From NCBI RefSeq assembly GCF_036169555.1, contig NZ_CP108032.1:8122001-8186000 (forward strand): 64,000 nucleotides of DNA, in the 5' to 3' direction. Below are positions 7,574 to 16,508 of this stretch, in pieces. This stretch comes from Streptomyces sp. NBC_00306. Its GTDB lineage: Bacteria; Actinomycetota; Actinomycetes; Streptomycetales; Streptomycetaceae. Under the pieces are notes generated by a model. The model was not told where the DNA came from. It ran no database searches and saw nothing but the letters and a program-made list of their open reading frames with translations. The position numbers were made by a program, and so were the translations under genes. Each line of letters starts with the position of its first letter. Position 1 is the stretch's first letter.

Positions 7574-8268
7574 TTCCCGGCCTCCTCGGCGCGCTCCGCA
7601 CGAATCACCACGAGCTCTTCCTTCTCCTCACCGGGCCCGATCAGCCCCTGTATCTCCAGCCACTTCCTTCGCGAACGCAGCACCGGTCCGAAGGGCACAT
7701 AGCGGCGGTCCTCCACCGTCGCGCGCAGACCGGCCCGGCCCAGGCGCTCCAGGGTCGGCGGCACACCGCACAGGCCGGAATGCACCAGCAGCAGCACACC
7801 TCCTGGCCGCAGCACGCCCGCCGCGCCGTCGCAGATCCGGTCCACCAGCGCCCGGCCGCTGTGTCCGGCGTCCCAGGCGAGCGAGGGCCCTCGGCGAGGC
7901 AGCCCCGGCTCGGGCGCCGGTACGTACGGCGGATTGCTGAGGACGACATCGAACCGGCGGTGCGCGACGGGCTCCAGCAGGTCGCCGCGCAGCACCTGGA
8001 CCCGCAGTCCGGCGAGGGCCGCGTTGACACGGGTGGTCACCACGGCCCGCCGGGCACGGTCGACGGCGGTCACCCTCGCTCCGCGCCGAGCTGCGGCCAG
8101 GGCCAGGGCACCCGTTCCGGTCCCGACGTCCAGCACGTCAGCACCCGGTGCCAGCGGGAGGCGCCCCAGGGCGTCCGCAAGGAGGAAGGTGTCCTCCTGG
8201 GGTGCGTACACGCGCGGTGGCACCCATACGCGGCACCCCAGACCGGTTCCGTCCACAAGGCCCTGCAT
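7570..8268 (-). CDS. HemK2/MTQ2-type class I SAM-dependent methyltransferase
   Basis: This 232-aa soluble methyltransferase has motif I at VLDVGTGTGALALAAA and the catalytic NPPY at about residue 110 (VLSNPPYVPAPE). The NPPY motif is typical of N-methylation of glutamine or other planar amide/amine groups. FLLADAL near the N-terminus fits the HemK2 family. The ATG at 8268 is chosen because AGAGGTG lies 8 nt upstream; TTG at 8274 is too close. Its stop overlaps the GTG of the downstream haem-oxygenase-like gene, so the two were translationally coupled. The pairing suggests a joint modification or redox role. Confidence 0.88.
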   Translation of the reverse strand: MQGLVDGTGLGCRVWVPPRVYAPQEDTFLLADALGRLPLAPGADVLDVGTGTGALALAAARRGARVTAVDRARRAVVTTRVNAALAGLRVQVLRGDLLEPVAHRRFDVVLSNPPYVPAPEPGLPRRGPSLAWDAGHSGRALVDRICDGAAGVLRPGGVLLLVHSGLCGVPPTLERLGRAGLRATVEDRRYVPFGPVLRSRRKWLEIQGLIGPGEEKEELVVIRAERAEEAGK

Positions 8269-8274
8269 CCACAA

Positions 8275-8696
8275 TCACCTCTGCAATTTGCGTCCCTGGA
8301 GGACGTTGCTGGACGGCATCGCTTCGCGGGCGGCCAAATGTGCGGGTGGCTGCGTCCCCACCTGAGGATCCGCCGTGGTGCACGAGTGCCCAGTGAGACG
8401 GGCCTCCTCACCACCGAAGGTGGCATCGATGCAAAAGAGCCTGCAGGAGATCAGAGACGCTGAACGTGGTGCTCTTGTACGACCCTTGTCCGCCGATGCC
8501 GCAGCGTCGAAGCCACACCTCCTGATCCGAGCACACCGGCCGCGGCCACTGTCGGCACATGATCACCAGGTGGAGAGTCACGGTGGCCCACGGCGCCGGC
8601 ATCAACCGGCTACGCGGTCTCCCCGCTGTGGCTGGTCTAGTGCACGGCGGCGACCTGAAGCGCGCACTCAGCTCGCCGAGGCATCCTGCTGAGGGC
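8275..8696. other. Gene-poor gap
   Basis: I see no supportable gene, RNA or mobile-element end here. Open frames on the plus strand lack a ribosome binding site and resemble no family. Confidence 0.5.
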
Positions 8697-9239
8697 TCAG
8701 AATGTGACTGAGCTGCTGTTCACGATGTCGGCGTTCATGTTGATGCGCATCATCTGCAGGGCCGCTTCGGCCAGGTCGGCGTGGATGTGTGCAACGGCGT
8801 CTTGGGGGACGGTGACCTTCAGGTGGCGGATGTGGGCGTCGAGAGCGGAGTACAGGACGCATTGTTCGGTGACCTGCCCGCACAGCACAACGTTACCGAC
8901 CTCGAGCTGGCTCAGTAGGTACGCCAGGGGGGTTTCGTAGAAGATCGAGTGCCGTGCTTTGACGACGAACAGGGACGCGTCGTCGGGACGCAGCGGCTCG
9001 ACCAGATCGGCATGCGGCCCGGCGAGCGCCGTCTCGAGGATCTCGCCGTGATGCGAGCGCCATTCGCCGAAGTTGTCGTTGACGTAGATGACGGGAATTT
9101 GCTGCGCCCGAGCATGTCCGATCAAGTCCACCATGGGAGGAATCGCCTTCTCCACAGAAGGGAGCAGCAGCTCCGCATCGGCATGGTCGTACGTGTTGAT
9201 CATGTCGATCACGATGACGGCGCTTCTCCTGCGACTCAT
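8697..9239 (-). CDS. Isochorismatase-family cysteine hydrolase
   Basis: This 180-aa cytoplasmic alpha/beta hydrolase of the isochorismatase/nicotinamidase superfamily hydrolyses amides or vinyl ethers through a Cys nucleophile. The triad is visible: D12 (VIVIDM), K94 (VVKARHS) and C127 (GQVTEQCVLYS), with a cis-peptide-type GQVTEQ before the cysteine. The ATG at 9239 is just upstream of the first beta strand; a longer in-frame extension to 9434 has no family similarity and is rejected. The substrate cannot be told from sequence. It is monocistronic, with an open gap on both sides. Confidence 0.9.
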   Translation of the reverse strand: MSRRRSAVIVIDMINTYDHADAELLLPSVEKAIPPMVDLIGHARAQQIPVIYVNDNFGEWRSHHGEILETALAGPHADLVEPLRPDDASLFVVKARHSIFYETPLAYLLSQLEVGNVVLCGQVTEQCVLYSALDAHIRHLKVTVPQDAVAHIHADLAEAALQMMRINMNADIVNSSSVTF

Positions 9240-9514
9240 GCCCCAATGATCTCGCTGTTCCGTTCGGCCTGCAGCTTCCCCGAGTAGATCTCGGCTGCCT
9301 CGCGCCGTCCGGCAAGGCGCTGGGCACAGCCGTATGCGCCAACCGTTCAGGTGCCGTCCCTCGGTCGGCGCTTTCGGTGTCGCGGTCGGGACGGTCTTCG
9401 GCTGGAGTGGTGAGGTGGCCGCTGGGCCGGGCATGCGGTGGGTGGTCGCGGGAAGGCGCTGGGTGAGGTGGGCCGTCGGGTCTGCTGAGTCCTTCGACGG
9501 TGAGGAGAGGTGTC

Positions 9515-9841
9515 ATGCCGGCTGGTTCCAGTCCCAAGCGGGAGCGTCAGTACGAGCGCATCAAGGAAGGCGCCGAGAAGCGCGGTGCCTCGGCCGGCCG
9601 GGCGAAGGAGATCGCGTCCCGGACGGTCAACAAGGAGCGCGCCAGGTCGGGGGAGTCGAAGACGGCGAGCAAGACGTCCGCGAAGGACAAGAAGTCCGCC
9701 TCCCAGCGCGGTGGTGAGCGCTCTCACAGCGGTTCGCAGGGCCCGACGAGGGACCAGCTGTACGCGGAGCCGAAGAAGAAGAACATCGAGGGCCGTTCCT
9801 CGATGAACAAGCAGCAGCTGCAAAAGGCCGTCGGCCGCTGA
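9515..9841 (+). CDS. Lys/Arg-rich plasmid-stabilisation-like protein
   Basis: This 108-aa, very hydrophilic basic protein begins MPAGSSPKRERQYERIKEG and ends SMNKQQLQKAVGR. Streptomyces proteins of this type are usually annotated as plasmid stabilisation or Rho-terminator-N-like proteins. The C-terminal SxxNKxxLxxAV pattern resembles the short helical SAP/Rho-N-like fold that binds nucleic acid. The middle (residues 40-80) is low complexity and probably disordered. The ATG at 9515 follows GAGGAGAGG. Function is unproven. A strong hairpin lies immediately downstream. Confidence 0.75.
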   Translation: MPAGSSPKRERQYERIKEGAEKRGASAGRAKEIASRTVNKERARSGESKTASKTSAKDKKSASQRGGERSHSGSQGPTRDQLYAEPKKKNIEGRSSMNKQQLQKAVGR

Positions 9842-9860
9842 CTGCGGCCCGGCCACATAC

Positions 9861-9902
9861 GCCGCGGCAGCCTGCGCGCCTTGAGCGCGCAGCTGCCGCG
9901 GC
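9861..9902. terminator. Bidirectional terminator hairpin
   Basis: GCCGCGGCAGC plus CTGCGCGC at 9861-9879 pairs with GCGCGCAG plus CTGCCGCGGC to 9902, one bulge, short loop. It lies between the convergent basic-protein gene and CBS-domain gene and can serve both. Confidence 0.7.
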
Positions 9903-9955
9903 TGTCTGCATGCCTCGCGTCCGGCCGCCCGGGCGGGGCGCCGGGCGCCAGGGAG

Positions 9956-10372
9956 TCAGTCCGTCGACAGGGCTTCGAGGAGGTCGCCGACCTTCGGGTC
10001 GGGCAGGGCGCGGGCGACGTCGGCCTGGGCGACCATGCCGACCAGGTCGTGTCCGTCGATGACGGGCAGTCGGCGGACCTTGTGCTGGATCATGGTGCGC
10101 AGGATTTCCTCGGCGTCGTCGTCGGCACCGATCGTTACTGCTTCGCCCTGAGCCAGCTCGCCGGCCTTGACCGAGGCGGGGTCCTTGCCTGCGCCGAGCA
10201 CCTTCACGACGATGTCGCGATCGGTCAGCATGCCCTTCAGCCTGTTGTCGGTGCCGCAGATCGGCAGCGCACCGACGCCGAGGTCCTTCATCTTCTTCGC
10301 CGCGTCCAGAACACTCTCGTCGGCGCCGATGCACTCGGTACCGCTCGTCATGATCTCTCGAGCCGTCGTCAT
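9956..10372 (-). CDS. Two-CBS-domain protein
   Basis: This 138-aa protein has a Bateman module of two CBS motifs (about residues 5-60 and 72-125). The conserved pieces are LGVGALPICGTDNRLKGMLT followed by DRDIV, and HKVRRLPVIDGHDLVGMVA. Such modules bind adenine nucleotides and act as energy or ionic-strength sensors. The ATG at 10372 begins MTTAREIMTSGTECIG, the normal family start. A relic of its C-terminal CBS motif is at 32045-32215, so the gene was once duplicated with the stress-regulator blocks. Confidence 0.9.
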   Translation of the reverse strand: MTTAREIMTSGTECIGADESVLDAAKKMKDLGVGALPICGTDNRLKGMLTDRDIVVKVLGAGKDPASVKAGELAQGEAVTIGADDDAEEILRTMIQHKVRRLPVIDGHDLVGMVAQADVARALPDPKVGDLLEALSTD

Positions 10373-11026
10373 GACCGCTTCCTCTCTCGAAAACTGATAG
10401 ATGGCGACGGACTACGGGTTCCCCCGGCTCAGGGCCCATAACGCCGCGGGGCCGGACGCGACCCGTACGAGCGCGGCGCTCGGCGGGGTGCTCAAGCCAC
10501 GCTTGCCGGCTCCGGGGGGCGACGGGCCCCTGGCCTCGCCGTCGGGACTCTCGCGGCTTACCGCCAGGAGTTACATGAGATGGGGGGCGGCCAACCGGAT
10601 GCTACGGCCGTGCCCAGTCGCAGCTGTCACTCGTAGGTGTGCCGAAACCCTGCCGATCACTGAAAGACTGGCTGGAGGCGGGCGTGGCGAGCGGGAACCG
10701 CGAGGACCTCGGCGAAAATCCGCCCCGCAACGTAGAGAACGTGACCATGACCCGCTGCGTCCCCAACGCCCATCACACTGTGTCGCGCTGAAGTAGCCAC
10801 CGGCCCACGGCCGCCCTCTGGCACGGCAATGCCGGAGGGCGTACGTGCAAGAGCTGCCCACAAAGGCGCGGACCACGAGGGAGACCCTGCGCGGGTACCC
10901 GGCCGCGAAGTCACCCGTCCGCTGCCGTTACCGGCGAGTTCCACGAACTCCGTCCGCCGTCACGACGAGCGGAATGTGGGCGCACAAGGATGCGTGAGGG
11001 CGGATGTCAGCGGCAAGCCTGGAGGC
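10373..11026. other. Gene-poor gap
   Basis: No gene can be supported. A minus-strand frame at about 10657-10780 (with VLYVAGRIFAEVLAVPARH) is protein-like for about 35 residues but has no start signal or family match. It may be a fragment. Confidence 0.4.
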
Positions 11027-11401
11027 ATGACGACAACGCTCGGCGCCTTTGTTCTCGGTACTCCCGACCCTCCCGCGCTGGCCGACTTCTACCGGGCTCT
11101 ACTCGGCTGGCAAGAAGTCGACCGTGACCCGGAGTGGGTTCGCCTGAAGGACCCGGAGCAGGAGGGCCCCAGTCTCAGCTTCCAGTTGGAAACCGATCAC
11201 ATCCCTCCGAGGTGGCCGCAGCGCCCAGGCACTCAGCAGATGCAGGCGCACCTCGACTTGCAGGTCGACGATCTGGAGGCGGAGACCGAACGGGCCTGCG
11301 ACCTGGGCGCGACGCTGCCGGAGTATCAGCCTCAGAAGGACGTGCGGGTCCTCTGCGATCCTCACGGGCATCCGTTCTGCCTCTTCCTGCCGGGCGCCTG
11401 A
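11027..11401 (+). CDS. VOC/glyoxalase-fold protein
   Basis: This 124-aa protein has the paired beta-alpha-beta-beta-beta units of the vicinal oxygen chelate fold. It begins with LGTPDPPALADFYRALLGW, continues with HLDLQVDDLEAETERACDLG and ends VLCDPHGHPFCLFLPG. This layout (a CDPHGHPFCLF end) is the Streptomyces VOC group of small-molecule-binding or resistance-like proteins; no substrate is known. The ATG at 11027 follows GGAGGC. It is alone on its strand. Confidence 0.9.
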   Translation: MTTTLGAFVLGTPDPPALADFYRALLGWQEVDRDPEWVRLKDPEQEGPSLSFQLETDHIPPRWPQRPGTQQMQAHLDLQVDDLEAETERACDLGATLPEYQPQKDVRVLCDPHGHPFCLFLPGA

Positions 11402-11580
11402 ATGCCGCCAATTTGGCACCGGCAGGCGGATACCAGCGATGGAGCGTTGGGAACCGTCACCTGCGAGTGCAGGCTGAGCTGGGCGACGAGGGCGGTGGAC
11501 CGGACGCCCGTCCGGTGACTTGTCCACACGGGAGGTGACGACGGCCAGTTGATGAAGCGGTAGGCCGGACTAGAATGGTC

Positions 11581-12054
11581 CTACTGATCGGCACTAGGGA
11601 CGGCAAGCGGATCGCCGGGGGCGCCCTTCTTCGCCGCTTCCATCTGCTCGCCGAGTTCGGTGAGGCGTTTGCGGCCCATAGCCTTGCGCACGTCCGGAAA
11701 CCACTCCTTCTCTTCTTCCTCGACGTGGTGGCGGACGTTTTCCATCAGGACGCTCATCATGGCGTCGAAGCGTTCGTCAGTCACATCGAGGCCTTTGAGT
11801 TCCGAGAGCATCCACAGCACGACGTGGTGCTCCTCGATGCTCTCGAGGACGTGGTCCTTGGTGTCAGGCGCGGCCTGGCGGGCGGCCGGTTAGAAGATCT
11901 TCTCCTCGATCCAGGTGTGAGTGGTGAGTTCATCGATCACCTGGTTTGCGATCTTGCGCTTCTCGGCGTGGGCGTTGTCGCCGGCCTTCTCGAACTGCTT
12001 GAACAGCTTTTCGACCGCCTTGTGGTCTTCCTTAAGCAGCACGATCCCGTCCAC
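11581..12054 (-). pseudogene. Hemerythrin-domain protein with in-frame TAA
   Basis: One frame of 157 sense/stop codons runs from GTG 12054 (perfect AAGGAGG six bases upstream) to TAG 11581. It is interrupted only by TAA at 11890-11892, codon 55. Ligand motifs are present on both sides: DH at residue 11, HTWIEEKIF before the stop, then EEHHVVLWML and HHVEEEEKEWFP after it. In relatives EKIFYP is usual, so TAC to TAA is the likely change. The protein would bind a non-haem di-iron site for oxygen or NO sensing. A 54-aa truncated product, or re-initiation at 11820, would lack a full metal site. Confidence 0.85.
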
Positions 12055-12407
12055 TGACGCCTCCTTGTGTCGGGCGGCGCGGCGCCATCCTGATGCCGCC
12101 TACCCAGCGGGCCGGCGCAAGCCGCGGGCGGGACAGGTTCTTGGCCCGGAAAGGCGACGTGCCTACGCCGTACGCCAATGTTCGTGCTGCCAGCAGAACG
12201 TGCCAGGCGGGTCGGGCGCTGGGGCACAGGTGCAAGGACTGCTGCTCTAGCAGGATCCGACGTACCAGAGGCCCAAGCCGAGCGGGCGCACAGTTCAAGC
12301 CAGAGTGCGAGGTACAGGGCGGACAGAGTTTTCGGGGTGAAGCCCGGGGCACTCGTGGCCCCGGCAATCATTCATCCGCAGTGTTCAACAGTTCCGGAGG
12401 GAGACAC

Positions 12408-12602
12408 ATGATCTTTCTTGTCGCCGCCTTCCTAGTCCTCGGAGTCATTGTGGGCGCTGCAGCCCATCTGCCTCTCCCTGTCACCCTCGTAGCCGCCGTT
12501 GCCATCGGTTGCTGGTTGATCATCTACGGTCTGCGCAGGCGCCGGGCCCACAACGGCACAGCTCAACGGCCCGCTGCCTACCAGAACGAGGGGGCCCGAT
12601 GA
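12408..12602 (+). CDS. Small two-helix membrane protein
   Basis: This 64-aa protein has two transmembrane segments (FLVAAFLVLGVIVGAAAHL and VTLVAAVAIGCWLIIYGL) and a basic cytoplasmic tail beginning RRRR. The ATG at 12408 follows GGAGGGAGAC. Its TGA stop overlaps the ATG of the next gene (ATGA), so the two are translationally coupled. No family name is certain and the role is unknown. Confidence 0.75.
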   Translation: MIFLVAAFLVLGVIVGAAAHLPLPVTLVAAVAIGCWLIIYGLRRRRAHNGTAQRPAAYQNEGAR

Positions 12603-12868
12603 CACAGCGCGTCCAGGAGACAACGCAGAAGCCGTCCCGCCAGAGTCCCTACAGTTTGGCCGCGGCATCCTTCATTCTCGGCCTGGTCGGACTCCTGGTC
12701 TTCAACCTGTTCCTGGGGCCGGCCGCCATCGTCCTCGGCCTTCTCGCACTCCGGCGTGGCACCACCCACCGCAACCGGGCCTACCTCGGCATTACACTCG
12801 GCGTCGCCGACCTGGTCGTTCTTGCTCTACTGACAGCGGCTGACAACACCGTTACCTGGCACATCTGA
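12599..12868 (+). CDS. DUF4190-like small membrane protein
   Basis: This 89-aa protein has a polar N-terminus of about 20 residues (MTQRVQETTQKPSRQ) and three hydrophobic segments. The first two pack around LGLVGLLVFNLFLGPAAIV and LGLLALRRG, the arrangement of DUF4190 proteins. It starts inside the stop codon of the preceding small membrane gene, which indicates a two-gene operon. Function unknown. Confidence 0.75.
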   Translation: MTQRVQETTQKPSRQSPYSLAAASFILGLVGLLVFNLFLGPAAIVLGLLALRRGTTHRNRAYLGITLGVADLVVLALLTAADNTVTWHI

Positions 12869-13267
12869 CCGGCGGCGAACAGCGCCGGATGGGCAGCATC
12901 ACCAAGGGCCACCGATTTTCAGCGGCGACGAGCGCGGCGAACGCTTGGGCGGGACGCAGCCGTTCCCAGTTCCCCTACCGAGGCCACGAGGCCCGCGACG
13001 GGGCACATGGCTCGAGATTCCCCGCTCAGCTGCTCGGCCTGACAGCTGGATGGCGCTCGCAGTGCGGCCCCTGTAAGGAGCAGGGCGAGCCCCGGCGAAT
13101 CAGCCAGCGGCTAGCCGTGCCATGGGCAGGAGAGGGGCCGTGGCGTCGTCGCGCTTGCCGCCGTGGTCATCGAGTACGGCGTGGGACCCAAAGGCTTGAG
13201 GCCGGGACCTCGTCAGCCTCCTGGCGCAGGATGCAGTAGCACAGCGGCCCGGGCCGATGGGGCTTGC
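12869..13267. other. Gene-poor gap
   Basis: Nothing coding can be supported between the small membrane operon and the convergent DUF6480 gene; I see no clear hairpin terminator either. Confidence 0.45.
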
Positions 13268-13498
13268 TCAGAGGGCCAGGATCAACGCGTAGGCCAGGAA
13301 GAATGCTGCAACAAGGCCGACGACCACGAGAATGGCTATCAAGGGGCCCTTGCCCCAGCCACGCGACTGCTCATCGCGAGGACCGGCGCCGGAGCCCGTG
13401 CTCCCTTCTGCGGGCGGCGTCTCACCTGGGGGAACGGACCCACCAGGATCGAGTCCGGGGGTGGTACGAGGGTCGGGGTCAGACGGGTGGGCACTCAT
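13268..13498 (-). CDS. DUF6480 family protein
   Basis: This 76-aa protein has a Pro/Gly-rich N-terminus with the family pattern DPDPRTTPGLDPGGSVPPGE and TPPAEGSTG. It then has RGWGKGP and one C-terminal transmembrane helix (LIAILVVVGLVAAFFLAYAL). The layout is that of DUF6480, a tail-anchored Streptomyces protein of unknown role often near stress-response genes. The ATG at 13498 is the only sensible start. Confidence 0.85.
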   Translation of the reverse strand: MSAHPSDPDPRTTPGLDPGGSVPPGETPPAEGSTGSGAGPRDEQSRGWGKGPLIAILVVVGLVAAFFLAYALILAL

Positions 13499-13622
13499 GC
13501 ATAGCGAGTGCCCGCCTCGGGGCAGCTAAACGATTGCACGCATATGTCCGTCTCGAGCACCCGCTGCCCCAGAGCCCAAGCTGTTCGGCCTCACCGAATG
13601 CTGAGCCGAGCGATCAGTACTG

Positions 13623-13802
13623 GCGTTTAAGGCTTCGTCCAGGGTGTTCGCCGAGTCCACCTTCCTCAATCTGCTGCGGATGCGCCGGCTGACCGATCTG
13701 CGGGTCGCCGCGCCGACCCCGGCTCTCAACCGCCTACTCGATATCACCGGAGCCGACCAGGCTCTGGCCCTGCACGCCACCGTGGCCAACGCGTCCGCCT
13801 GA
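13623..13802 (+). pseudogene. STAS-domain tail relic (anti-sigma antagonist)
   Basis: A frame without its own start reads SSRVFAESTFLNLLRMRRL, then TDLRVAAPTPALNRLLDIT, then GADQALALHATVANASA and stop. This is the C-terminal half of a STAS domain of the anti-anti-sigma type, including the phosphorylatable-serine region (DSTFLN is expected where AESTFLN is seen). The 5' half is missing. The last 15 codons recur at 61097, where they are fused to the remnant of a sigma factor. Confidence 0.6.
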
Positions 13803-14029
13803 CGCCTCTGCCTCGCCGAAGACCGGCGCTCGAGCACGCCGTATCTTCCGACAGGGGCGGGGCGAGAGCGCCGCAGGTGAGTGGCCCCACCCGGGATGGG
13901 ACGTGACGGGGGAGGATGGCGGGGAACGGGCACGACATGAGATGCCGAGGCTGACGATGCAGCACACGGTGAGATGACCAAGCTTGCGGTCCGAACGGTT
14001 CAGGCGCGGCCGCGAGGGCGAGCCGCGCC

Positions 14030-14382
14030 TATGACGGCGACTCGGGGTCGATCGCCGCGGCGCGGCACTTCGCTACCGGCTTCGTGACCCAGCTGCGAGA
14101 CAGTCACAGCTCACGGTGGCACGCCATGCGGTGGGCGCGATCGAGTTGGTGGTGAGCGAACTGATTACGAACGCGTGCAAGTACGCTCCAGGGCCGATGC
14201 TGCTCGACCTGGAACTCACGGGCCGGACCTTGGAGATCACTGTTACGGACTCCAGCCCGGCCATCCGATCGCCCGGCAAGCCGGCGTGACCGGGGCGGGC
14301 TGGGGTTCGATGTGCAGCGCTGGCCGGTCGGCAAACGCATCCGTGTCCGGATGCCGTTCTCCTCTGTCGCTTGAGGAGTTCG
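14030..14382 (+). pseudogene. RsbW-like anti-sigma ATPase relic, frameshifted
   Basis: Segments of a GHKL-type anti-sigma kinase can be read in several frames. They are SIAAARHFATGFVTQLRD, then VARHAVGAIELVVSELITNA followed by CKYAPGPM (the N-box), then LELTGRTLEITVTDSSP, then a shifted tail. At least two frameshifts and a deletion around 14275 remove the ATP-lid region that is still present in the 61354 copy. The relic ends 120 bp before sigma factor 2, the usual order for an anti-sigma/sigma pair. A third fragment is at 32282. Confidence 0.65.
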
Positions 14383-14501
14383 TCAACTGCTTGGCGTGCG
14401 GGCTCCTGGTGGGGTGAGCGGCAGTTGGTTATGTGTGCGAGGTCGGGTCTCGGGCAGGCGCTCATGAGACGACCGCCCGCCACCCTCGAGGAGAACTCAC
14501 G

Positions 14502-15389
14502 ATGGTGTCCCCGCAGTTGACCACACCGCCCCTCTCTGACCTGGCAGTTCCTGATTCAGTTCCGGGGGTGAGCGGGGAGCTGCCGTGGGTGGAGGACGCC
14601 GCGAAGGTCGCCCCGAAGGATGCGCGGCAGCTGTCGAAGCTGTTCTTCGACCAGTTGCAGGTCCTGGAAGAGGGCACGGCGGAGTATCAGTACGCGCGGA
14701 ACACGCTGATCGAGATGAACCTGTCCCTCGTCAGGTTCGCGGTGCGCCGGTTCCGTAACCGGGGTGACGGGGAGATGGAGGACATCACCCAGGTCGGCAC
14801 GATCGGATTGATCAAGGCGATCGACCGGTTCGACCTCACGCGCGAGGTCGAGTTCTCCTCCTTCGCCATCCCCTACATCGTGGGGGAGATCAAACGCTTC
14901 TTCCGCGACTCCACCTGGGCCGTGCACGTCCCGCGCCGGCTGCAGGAGCTGCGCGTCGAACTCGCCAAGGCCAAGGAAACCCTCAACCCCCGCCTGGATC
15001 GCGATCCCACGGCCAAGGAGCTCGCCGACTACCTCCACCTGACGGAAGGGGAAGTCATCGAGGGCCTGGTCGCCTCGGCCGGCTACATCGCGAACTCGAT
15101 CGACACCCCCGCCCCCGGTGAAGAGGACGCGAGTGACGGCGGCCGTAGCTACGCCGACATCCTGGGCGATGACGACCCGGCGATGGACCTGTTCGAGGAC
15201 CTGCACGCCCTCGCGCCGCTGCTCCAGGACCTCGACGACCGCGAGCGCAGGATCATCGAAATGCGGTTCGGACAGGAACTCACCCAGGAACGCATCGGCG
15301 AGGAACTCGGCATCTCCCAGATGCACGTCTCCCGGCTCCTCAGCCGCACCCTGGCCCGCCTCCGCGAAGGCCTTCTCGCCCGCGGCTAG
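14502..15389 (+). CDS. SigB/SigF-type RNA polymerase sigma factor (copy 2 of 4)
   Basis: This 295-aa group 3 sigma factor has a unique N-terminus to about residue 30, then PWVEDAAKVAPKDARQLSKL, region 2 (DITQVGTIGLIKAIDRFDL), region 3 and region 4 (IGEELGISQMHVSRLLSRTL). The ATG at 14502 is preceded by GAGGAGAAC. It is nearly identical to copy 3 at 29187-29882 through the shared part, so those two are the most recent duplicates. Its expected anti-sigma partner just upstream is degenerate, so it may be unregulated or controlled by the intact ATPase at 32800-33414. Confidence 0.95.
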   Translation: MVSPQLTTPPLSDLAVPDSVPGVSGELPWVEDAAKVAPKDARQLSKLFFDQLQVLEEGTAEYQYARNTLIEMNLSLVRFAVRRFRNRGDGEMEDITQVGTIGLIKAIDRFDLTREVEFSSFAIPYIVGEIKRFFRDSTWAVHVPRRLQELRVELAKAKETLNPRLDRDPTAKELADYLHLTEGEVIEGLVASAGYIANSIDTPAPGEEDASDGGRSYADILGDDDPAMDLFEDLHALAPLLQDLDDRERRIIEMRFGQELTQERIGEELGISQMHVSRLLSRTLARLREGLLARG

Positions 15390-15528
15390 GAGCGTGACAA
15401 CGGGCGGCCAGGCCGCGGGCCGGTAACGGACTCCACCTGTGCGTCAGTGCGCGCCGGCTTAGTGGGCAGCCAGCTTTGTAGTCGGCGCTCAATCCGTGGC
15501 GGCGGGCTGTTCGTTGTCAACGTGCTTG

Positions 15529-15861
15529 AGCGCCATGCGGCTTGGGTTCCGTGCCCCGTGGGTTGCCGTGAGGTTGCCTATCGATCATGCTCGTACGCTG
15601 GCAAACCCGGAGCCCGCAGGTCTCGAGTTCCAGGGGCTGCACCGTGTGGAACTCGTGATCGGCGCCGTCATGGCCGTGCTCGCGGTGACTGTTGACGTGC
15701 ACGAGACGATCGGCTTCTCCTCCTTCGGGCGCCTACTACGCCATCGCTGATGCGTCTGCCTGGGCCCTCGCCCCGGACGAGGGCCCTCCGGCGCGGATCG
15801 TCCCGGGCGTCGGGGCCGCTGTCTGCGCGGTACGTCGCACGGTGACCGACGAAAGAACGTG
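15529..15861 (+). pseudogene. Amino-acid permease (APC) C-terminal relic
   Basis: One frame reads APWVAVRLPIDHA, then GLHRVELVIGAVMAVLAVTV and IGFSSFG. A single frameshift at about 15730 leads into AYYAIADASAWAL, GPPARIVPGVGAA and a stop at about 15861. The series (rim residues, FSSF-x-x-LxYYAIANASAW, then a further membrane helix) is the C-terminal portion of APC-superfamily amino-acid transporters. Everything upstream of the last helices is missing. It is a fragment, not a small gene. Confidence 0.55.
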
Positions 15862-15888
15862 ACCGCTGCAGGCAGGTATCCGCTGTGG

Positions 15889-16311
15889 TCAACGGGTGCG
15901 GCGGGAGCGCATCACAGCCTGCCCGCCCAGCGAAGTGCCGGTCAGCCCCAGCAGCAGGGCTACGTAGGCGCCGCCAAGTCCGTTGCCCGTGCCGAGCCCA
16001 CCGTCGGCTGTGGCCGCGACCAGTCCGCCGAGGGTCATGCCGGTCACCCCCACGGTCACGGCCATTGCCGCCCCGAGTGACCCGTTGGCGGTGCCGAGGC
16101 GACCGGCAGGTCGGGTCAGCGCGAGCACGGCGATGACCACGGCGGTCAGTCCCAGTAGCCCGCCAGTAGTTGCGCCGAGCCGCCCGATGCTGACGTCGGT
16201 GACACTGGCGGCGACCGGCTGGCCCGAGGGGTGCGCTGCCGCTGGTGCGGCAAGACCGAACCCGCCGAGAAGAGCGGTCGCGGAGGTGGCGAACAGGCGA
16301 CGAGCGGACAT
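15889..16311 (-). CDS. DUF6223 family membrane protein
   Basis: This 140-aa protein starts with a signal-like segment (MSARRLFATSATALLGGFGL) and then has three Gly/Ala-rich hydrophobic helices (for example TGGLLGLTAVVIAVLALTR and YVALLLGLTGTSLGG). The arrangement fits DUF6223 of Streptomyces. The ATG at 16311 follows AAGGAGCACCTTG, which decides it against the TTG one codon upstream. It is transcribed away from the histidine kinase gene. Function unknown. Confidence 0.78.
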   Translation of the reverse strand: MSARRLFATSATALLGGFGLAAPAAAHPSGQPVAASVTDVSIGRLGATTGGLLGLTAVVIAVLALTRPAGRLGTANGSLGAAMAVTVGVTGMTLGGLVAATADGGLGTGNGLGGAYVALLLGLTGTSLGGQAVMRSRRTR

Positions 16312-16508
16312 CAAGGTGCTCCTTGTCTTCCTACGACTGGATGTGGTTCGAGCATGTCGGCCGGGCCGATGGCAGGTCGTCCAGCAGGCGCAGGCACTTC
16401 GCGCTACCGCGGCCGCGGCAGGCGCCCTCGGGGTACTGCGTGCGTGGTAGGCGGGCGCTCGTCCCCGAGCGGGATTCGCCCGCGGCAGCCTCCGGCTACG
16501 GTGCGCAC

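Noticed and set aside
11890..11892. Recoded stop (selenocysteine or pyrrolysine) in hemerythrin
   Set aside because: The codon is TAA, which is not used for either; a nonsense mutation or base-call error is simpler.
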